Shown: one piece after another, positions 57,905 through 64,000 of the stretch | How positions within the stretch are numbered: position 1 is the first letter of the stretch | Layout: each line of letters starts with the position of its first letter | Assembly (NCBI GenBank): GCA_910589415.1 | Contig: OU342630.1 | Location: 62,182,186-62,246,185, forward strand | Direction of reading: 5' to 3' | DNA: 64,000 nucleotides | From: Malachius bipustulatus | Taxonomy: Eukaryota; Arthropoda; Insecta; Coleoptera; Melyridae | Made by a program: the position numbers and the translations under genes | The notes under the pieces: model-generated | Seen by the model: only the letters and a program-made list of their open reading frames with translations | What the model was told of the DNA's origin: nothing | The model's database searches: none

Positions 57905-58547
57905 TGAATATCGGCGCAATGGTCTGACGTTGACTCTATAACTAATCAAATTTTGATGAATCCTATTCAATTCTTCTTGGAGTTGCAGAGCCAATGCTTT
58001 AAGGTTTTTTTCCTGGTTCTCGAGCTAGCTCATAATACTAGCTCATAAATACTCCAAAGATGTTCAATGGGGTTAAGATCAGGACTATTGGCCGGCCACT
58101 CCATTACTTCAAAAGTTTGTTCTTCGAAAAATAGCAATTGGTTCAAGGATCTCATCAATGTATCGTCGTGCCGTTACTACTCCTTTTTCTAATACGTGGA
58201 AGGCTACGCGTCCGTTCAAAATTATGCCACCCGAGACCATGACAGATCCACCACCATAAGATATCATTGTTGTGGAGACAAAATCTGGATTCATCGGTAA
58301 GGAGCACTCTACTCCATACCAAATTACGATCTTCTCGGAGCGGGGAGGGGGGGGGGTGTAGTTATTCTCTGTAGTTCCAGGAACCTAACCCAAAATCTGT
58401 GAATTACCGGTTTACTGGTTTGAAGCAACTGGGATACGTACCTCTGAGAGCAGCCTTCTTGCAATAGTGTGACAGCCCTAGCAACTTGCATCACATCAAG
58501 CTGTCTTCTTGCTATGATGGGTCTTCCCAGTGCAGGATTTTACAATT
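57905..58547 (-). pseudogene. Tc1-family transposase relic
   Basis: Minus-strand frames give, in order, PALGRPIIARRQLDVMQVAR followed by AVTLLQEGCSQRYVSQLL and IHRFWVRFLE (paired helix-turn-helix region), VLLTDESRFCLHNND (first catalytic Asp block), YGGGSVMVSGGIILNGR and RYIDEILEPIAI, and MEWPANSPDLNPIEHLW (third catalytic region). The part between the helix-turn-helix and the first Asp and the second-Asp part are shortened, and frameshifts separate the blocks. It is a different lineage from the elements at 39240 and 53752. A C-rich run at 58346-58356 sits in a gap. Ends were not found. Confidence 0.85.
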
Positions 58548-59180
58548 AATTACTTATAATAAATTACTTACTTTAACTGACATTCAATACTGTAATTTTT
58601 GACCTAACAGCCTACAAGTAATTATACATTTTTTGCGTTAAACAGTATACAGTCTATAGTTATTGTAAGCTCTAATTGAAAACATGGATTGAAATTTCAA
58701 AACTATTAGAGATCATTTGGTATTTTCACTTTTCCACAAAAAACAAGCGGAAGTATCTACCCAAAGTTAGACTTACTGTTAACTTTTTTATCAATTCCCC
58801 AACCAGTTTTGTGTCCCATACACTTTTTTTTTGGGAAAACGCTCTGTTAAAACTACGCGAATACATTAATTAATCTATTTTTGACTTCTTTGGAATGTCA
58901 AGGAGTGCCATGTTGGATGTGGATACTTGTGCTTAAATCGACATATTCTCAACTCAGGAATCTATGATAGAGCGTTGATGGTACCTTTCGGAGACTCCTT
59001 ATCACTTTTTAAAAATCTTTGTTATCGTCAAGATAAACTCAGGGCGAAAAGAGCGCTTGGTGGCCAAGTCGCTTGGTATGCTTAGCTCCTTCCCACATAA
59101 GTACCAAAACAACATAAAACTCATGACTGATGACTTGAATAAATTTATATTTTTATCCGATGTTTACATCGTCACAAAAT
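58548..59180. other. 3' flank of CAP gene 1
   Basis: The part from about 59020 to 59180 matches 61508-61651 (GGCGAAAAGAGC, CCTTCCCAC, GTTACATCGTCACAAAATTCAAGA type blocks), showing that the 3' flank was duplicated with the gene. The rest has no recognisable feature. Confidence 0.5.
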
Positions 59181-60032
59181 TCAAGATATTATAATAAACA
59201 TCACACAGTATATGAGTGTTAAAATTTCGGATCGATTTATATTATTACTGTTCATTTTATGATGTGCATGAGGATCTATCGATTTTGTCTCTCCACAAAG
59301 TCCAGGGTATTCGGAATTCGGTTTAAGATCTCCACATTCGGAAGCAGGTGTACCCTTCTTGAAAATCGGCTGATTCTTCACATTTCCTTGTTTGTAGTAA
59401 TTACACCCAAGCACCACAATCTTCCTCTGATCCTCTTCATACTCACAAACGCTGCAACCAATAATGTAACTCTTGGCCCAAATCACTTGGGTGTAGTGAC
59501 CTGCTCCATGTACAGACGCAAAATGATCGTAGATTGTGGCGTTAGTGATCAAAGTGACTTCGTCGAACCATTTTTGGACTGCATGTTTGCCAAGTTCGTT
59601 TATTGGTACCGCCTTATTTCTGCTGCTGTTTTTCTTGTGTAAGTTTTGTCCCTGCGGAAAGAAATGCTCTGATCCTCGACATTCGTCGTGATTGAAACCG
59701 ACTTTAACAATGTTGCATTTAACTGCTACCTCGAGTTCTTTATCGTACTGCATAACTTGCATATCAGCTGCGGTTGATAATTTACCTTTTTTTATCTTTC
59801 CTAGCGCCACGTCGTTTCTAATAGCGTTGTGAGAGTCGAGCATGGTCTGCCTGAATTCGTCAGTTACTTCCACGGCATTGCACAATTTGTTTGCGCAATC
59901 GTTGTTGCACATTGAGTTCACGTTTCCGTTGTGACATTTCTGATTACAATAGTCAAATTCTTGAGTAGTGGATGAGATAAATGTTAGAAACAGTACTGAT
60001 GCTATTGTTAATTGCGTACTACGACCATTCAT
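59181..60032 (-). CDS. CAP-superfamily (antigen 5-like) secreted protein, 283 aa
   Basis: The start at 60032 is chosen because it puts a signal peptide (about residues 1-23, hydrophobic SVLFLTFISS) directly at the N-terminus; a Met 25 codons upstream gives a poor leader. The mature protein begins EFDYC, followed by a Cys-rich knot (C-x3-C, C-x3-C, LC) and the CAP domain: DSHNAIR (first His), GQNL, WFDEV, GHYTQVIWA with the second His, and CNYYKQGN. The family are extracellular proteins (insect venom allergen 5, saliva and haemolymph proteins) with roles that differ by species. After the domain is a Ser/Asn-rich linker and a hydrophobic C-terminus (ILTLIYCVMFIIIS), as in a GPI-anchor signal. 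The gene is a single exon; CAAATTTAG just before the start resembles an acceptor, so a 5' UTR intron is possible. The tandem paralogue lies at 61652-62551. Confidence 0.9.
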   Translation of the reverse strand: MNGRSTQLTIASVLFLTFISSTTQEFDYCNQKCHNGNVNSMCNNDCANKLCNAVEVTDEFRQTMLDSHNAIRNDVALGKIKKGKLSTAADMQVMQYDKELEVAVKCNIVKVGFNHDECRGSEHFFPQGQNLHKKNSSRNKAVPINELGKHAVQKWFDEVTLITNATIYDHFASVHGAGHYTQVIWAKSYIIGCSVCEYEEDQRKIVVLGCNYYKQGNVKNQPIFKKGTPASECGDLKPNSEYPGLCGETKSIDPHAHHKMNSNNINRSEILTLIYCVMFIIIS

Positions 60033-60284
60033 GCTTCTAAATTTGAAATAATAAATCGTTGGACAGTAGCTAATAATGATTTGTGCATGACTTTCTGTCA
60101 AATTCAAACCTGATAATTTAATATTAGGTATTAACTGTCAGAGTAAAGTCAGATTAGAGTCACTGTGGAAGGAGCAAAATAATTTTTTATTGTAATTGTT
60201 CCGAATTTGGGGCTTCCATGTTTTTTGACTATGAAAGTAATAATGAATTTTTTCACTTACACCTTAGTAGCTCCGTGGAGTCTT

Positions 60285-60293
60285 TATATATAG
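60285..60293 (-). promoter_or_regulatory. Candidate TATA box upstream of CAP gene 1
   Basis: CTATATATAAAG on the minus strand, about 255 bases before the start. A GTAAGT sequence follows at 60260, which would fit a short leader exon spliced to the acceptor near 60037. Position-based inference. Confidence 0.35.
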
Positions 60294-60699
60294 GGAGGAG
60301 CATCGGACCGTAAAAATAATTACCAAATCCGCTCACACTTGCAGCTTAGAGTCCCGCCAGTTAGCGCGCAAATCGATTGGTGCTTGATCGATACTGGCAC
60401 ATCACTGCTGGCATAAGGAAAAGGCTCTCTCGACACCAAGATAGTTAATTAGTTGCTTATTTTGCTCCAAACTAAACTAATTTTGGCTCCTCTAAACTAA
60501 TAAAAGGTCTCAGGATGGAGTAAGTTTCCGAGACACTAATTTTGATACAGAAGCGGCCGATTGGTCTAGGACTGTAAATGGTAAATGGAACAGATCACGT
60601 GAATTTTGCGGAATATCACGGGGAATCTTAACGCCTTCAACCAAGTGTGGCACCCTACTTTTACCAATTATGAGACTTCCGGCCTCTCTCTGCGCCTGA

Positions 60700-61290
60700 A
60701 CTAACGAATTATTCCTTCATCACCGACAAATTTATTCCTTGCTGCACGGTTCTTCTTGTGATCTCTCTCCTCTGATCAGTGCCGGTGCACCTCAGGACTC
60801 AGTCTGGTATTAACCTTGTTTCTCCTTCATATTAATGATCTACTTTCTACCACTACCAATCCCATTCACAGCAGCTATTACAAACGCTAGTATGCACCTA
60901 CTATTAACTCGCTTATCCGTTTCCCAACCAGTTTCAATGTCTAATCTAAATGAAAGCCCCAGCCTTTCTCTAATTTTTCATTTGTCACTTTCCCAAGATT
61001 CTCAAATAATTTTGTATTGCATGAACTGTCAAAATTTTGTTAATTGCAACCCCTCTAGAACCCAATCATGCTCGTTGAGATATGAAGAATAATTTGATCT
61101 AATCGGAATTACATTCGATTCTAAACTTGAACTCCGGTGGTGGTGGTTCTACCAAAAGTTACTTTCATGGCCGCTTGAGATGCCAAGGTGCTTGGATTTC
61201 TTCATCGAGTCCTAGAATATTCTTCTTCGTCCAAGATTCACACTAGACGTCTCTCAGATAAGAGTCTTGAATTTCCAATGTATGGTTTAT
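60700..61290 (+). pseudogene. LINE reverse transcriptase fragment between CAP genes
   Basis: In changing frames: ISAGAPQDSV-like SDQCRCTSGLSLVLTLFLL followed by HINDLLSTTTNPIHS (RT motifs after the PQGS box), NPSRTQSCSLR, LIGITFDSKLE, and LEMPRCLDFF with RPRFTLDVSQIRV. These are RT palm-to-thumb motifs of a CR1/jockey LINE. The YADD box itself is missing. It does not correspond to the duplicated CAP unit on the other side, so it probably inserted after or at the duplication. Confidence 0.75.
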
Positions 61291-61651
61291 CCGTCTCATT
61301 AAACGACCTAGTACTAACACGAAGGAATCCTTCATTGACTCACCGTTAAGCTGTAGGTTATTTGTATCTCTTCTACAGATATTACCATGATATTTTCTTA
61401 AGAGCTGAAACATATTATCCTCTAATAAGCTGCATGAAATAAAGTGACAAGGGGGTCCTTACAAATACATCCATTCATATAGTATCCAGGTTTGGAAGTC
61501 CAGGATGTGTTACGATTACCATAAACTCATGGCGAAAAGAGCCCTTGACGGCCCAGTCACTTGAGATGTATAACCCCTTCCCACCATAATCAATACAAAG
61601 CGAATTTGAAAGAGTTTTTATTTTTATTCGGTGCTTACATTGTTACAAAAT

Positions 61652-62551
61652 TCAAGACATCAAGTATAGTAGCATCACGCAATATATGAGAATGAAAATT
61701 TTGAATAGTTTTATATTAGCACTACTTTTAGATCCAGGCGTATCTTGACCAAGGTCTGGATATAATTTATGATGTGCCGGACTTATCGATTCTGTCTCTC
61801 CACAAAGTCCAGGGTATTCAGGATTCGGATCAAGATTTCCACATTCGGAAACAGGTGCACCCTTCTTGAAAACCGGGTTATTCGACACAAGTCCTGGTTT
61901 GTAGTAATTACAGCCAAACACTGTATTCAAATATTTATGTTCTTGATAATCACAAGCACTGCATCCGATAACATAACTCTTTGCCCAAACCATTTGTATA
62001 AAATTACCTGTTCCCTCTACGGTGTCATATTTGTCGTAAATTTCACCATCTTTAATCAGTGAGAGCTCTTCGAACCATTCTTTAATAAAATATGGGACAA
62101 ATGTTTTCGGGTCCATTGGGCCTTCATATGCCAGAATACCTTTCATATATTTGTTTTGCCCCGCTGGAAAGAAATGTTCGGATCCTGCACAATCAGCGTT
62201 TTTCAAACCATCCTTTACAATGTTGCATCGAACGGATTGTTCGAGTTCCATATCATATTTCATTATCCTCATGTTTGATGCGGTGGTTAAGGAACCATTT
62301 TTAATTAATCCTAGTGCCACGTTGTTTCTATAGGCGTTATGGTAGTCGACCATCATCTGTCTTAACTCGTCCGTTATATTAATGGGATGGCACATTGTAT
62401 CTTTGCAGTCGTTGTTGCACAATGCGTTCACTGATTTGTCCCAACATGTCTGAGTACAATAGTCGAATGCTAAAACAGGGGATGAGATACATGCTAGAAA
62501 CAGCGCTGCTGATATTGTGGACTGTATATTGATAATTATTATCATTTTCAA
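61652..62551 (-). CDS. CAP-superfamily paralogue with altered active-site motif, 299 aa
   Basis: The start at 62551 gives a signal peptide (about residues 1-28, ISAALFLACISSPVLA) before FDYC. Cysteines align with the other copy. CAP motifs: DYHNAYR (first His), GQNKY, WFEELSL, GNFIQMVWA and CNYYKPG. In the third motif the usual His is Asn (GNF for GHY), so the metal-binding His pair of the family is incomplete. A longer segment around FPAGQNKYMKG to YFIKEW is an insertion against copy 1. The C-terminus repeats the Ser-rich linker and hydrophobic tail (ILIYCVMLLYLMS), again a possible GPI signal. Same strand as copy 1 and about 2.5 kb upstream of it in gene order. An acceptor-like CAAATTTAG lies 25 bases before the start. 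Confidence 0.9.
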   Translation of the reverse strand: MKMIIIINIQSTISAALFLACISSPVLAFDYCTQTCWDKSVNALCNNDCKDTMCHPINITDELRQMMVDYHNAYRNNVALGLIKNGSLTTASNMRIMKYDMELEQSVRCNIVKDGLKNADCAGSEHFFPAGQNKYMKGILAYEGPMDPKTFVPYFIKEWFEELSLIKDGEIYDKYDTVEGTGNFIQMVWAKSYVIGCSACDYQEHKYLNTVFGCNYYKPGLVSNNPVFKKGAPVSECGNLDPNPEYPGLCGETESISPAHHKLYPDLGQDTPGSKSSANIKLFKIFILIYCVMLLYLMS

Positions 62552-62724
62552 TTTGAATGATTTGAACGACTAAATTTGACTTTCAGTTTATTTAATTTTA
62601 TTGATTATAAGACAGTTGCATGAATTCAAATTGCTTGTCAGATCCATGACAATTGACCAATGCCTTCTCTCGGTAGTTTTAGAAAAACTACGGTTCACAA
62701 TTTTTTTTACATTATTGTCCCGCA

Positions 62725-63290
62725 ATGCAATTTAATAACGTTTTATGTCATGATGCTAAGACACAGTTACTAGAGGAGTTTATAGATTATAACAACATGT
62801 ACTCGTACCAGCATAACGGTGTTGTGAACTCGAATGGGCGTCTTCTTGACTTGGTTTTGAGTTGTTGCGTGCATAGAGAGATGTGCGTTTCTTTGAGCCG
62901 TTGTGACAATCCCATTGTGCCGGAGGATTCCCACCACCCTGCCTTGGAGTTGGAGGTGGTATTTTCGGGTCGAAAGATATTTCAATTCTCAGCTGGGAGT
63001 TCTCAAAATAGATCGTTTAATTATAAGAGGGCTAACTATCATATTTGTTTACTCTGAACTGTTGAGAGCTGACTGGTCTCAGGTATATGGTCAGAATAGT
63101 GTAAGTAACTGATGCTTGTGAGGTTTTTTACAGTTTATTGGATACTGTTCTAGAAAGCAGTGTTCCAACTTATGCTGGAGGAAAGTCGAGTTATCCGGTG
63201 TGGTTCACGAGAGAAATAAAGAGTAACATTAGGCTTAAACTGTCCATTCACAGAAAATTTAAAAACCTTCTTGCGCATCAATCGCAGAAA
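62725..63290 (+). pseudogene. Jockey-type LINE endonuclease fragment
   Basis: QFNNV, NSNGRLLDLVLSCC, VPEDSHHPALEL (the terminal endonuclease motif of jockey-type LINEs), SFNYKRANYH, then in other frames LLRADWSQVYGQNSV, DTVLESSVPTYAGGKSSYP and VWFTREIKSNIRLKLSIHRK. Two or three frameshifts. It stops before the FW-FV linker and RT; the fragment at 18837 starts there. Confidence 0.8.
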
Positions 63291-64000
63291 TAGTGTATTT
63301 TTATGCGATTCAATTATGAATATTTTCACCGCTTTTTAAATTATTGGCTTTCTGAAATTTTCCACAGTCATGTCATGTTAGCGTAGTGCTTTAATGTGAA
63401 AAATTTTCTATGATAATTTCATTTCATTTCGTTTCAACACGTGCCTTAGATCGGATTTTTAAATTTAAAAATCAAAAAAATTGGCAAAATTTTACAATTT
63501 TGTCCCTTTTCCTATGCCCGCCACTGGCTAACTTTACTTGAAAAATACTATTTTTTACACTACCTTTAATAAATTCGGAAAAAACTGAAAGGAGAGTTTT
63601 GAAAACCGAAAGTTTGAAATTTTAGAGGAATAAACATCATTTAAAAATATTCGAATATATCTCCGCCATTTTTATATTTGCTTCTTGAAATTTTTGAAGG
63701 TTAAATGCTATTAGTATAGTTGTCTACTATCAAAATTTCCGTTCTATTCCTTCAAAAATAAGCTCATGAATGTTTATAGAAATGTAGACATTTTTACCCT
63801 TTTCCTACCCACGCCTCTGGCTTATTAATAGAAATGATGCAAATTATATTGCATTAGCTCAAATTTCAAATAAGTTTATTCCAATCTTGTTAATTTTGTT
63901 TAAAAGTTTTTGATCTTGCCTATTTAGGGGTTCAAAATCTAGCCATTTTCCAAAAATTGAAAAGGCCGCCATTTTGGAATGTCTTTACCTATTTTACTCA
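63291..64000. other. AT-rich end of window, nothing recognised
   Basis: Contains CCGCCATTTT twice in related contexts (about 63663 and 63966) and two similar CCC-TTTTCCTA-CC-CGCC phrases (about 63505 and 63797), which hints at a diverged direct repeat. No gene. Confidence 0.3.

Overview
The window looks like a piece of an insect nuclear genome, order not resolved. It is AT-rich and gene-poor, its genes are split by GT-AG introns, and it is crowded with Tc1/mariner-type DNA transposons, MITEs and decayed LINE and BEL/Pao retroelements. All alignments were made by eye, so boundaries in repeats are approximate.

Layout of the genes. A two-exon THAP zinc-finger gene lies on the minus strand at 1496-3115. 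A possible first exon of an unidentified minus-strand gene lies at 7930-7988. At 12401-12487 on the plus strand is a short first coding exon that matches the start of alpha-catulin (vinculin/alpha-catenin family), with a TATA-like box and upstream ORFs. No second exon was recognised in the 51 kb that follow, so the rest of the window may be its first intron. At the right end two intronless CAP/antigen-5 genes (59181-60032 and 61652-62551, both minus) form a tandem duplication, with a LINE fragment between them.

The rest is mainly mobile DNA. The dominant signal is a crowd of long inverted repeats (foldback elements, 0.1-2 kb), about 17 in 64 kb. Most end in TACAGGGTG/CACCCTGTA. They appear to be non-autonomous Tc1/mariner relatives: one is inserted with a TA duplication, and two broken transposase genes (39240-40183, 53752-54360) carry the same termini. 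Several share a telescoped plan: an outer terminus, a spaced palindrome ACTTCCGG-N5-CCGGAAGT, an inner CACCCTGTA end, a common arm, and a 40-45 bp palindromic core.

Other items are a 12-unit tandem array at 25371-26640 holding two different MITEs with TAA duplications, a 573-bp element with a perfect 8-bp duplication and GC-richer cargo inside a foldback arm, a hammerhead ribozyme core at 23424-23456, a Tc1 relic, a BEL/Pao pol relic, and several jockey/CR1-type LINE fragments. The genes do not form a common pathway; what links the window is repeated nesting of transposons.
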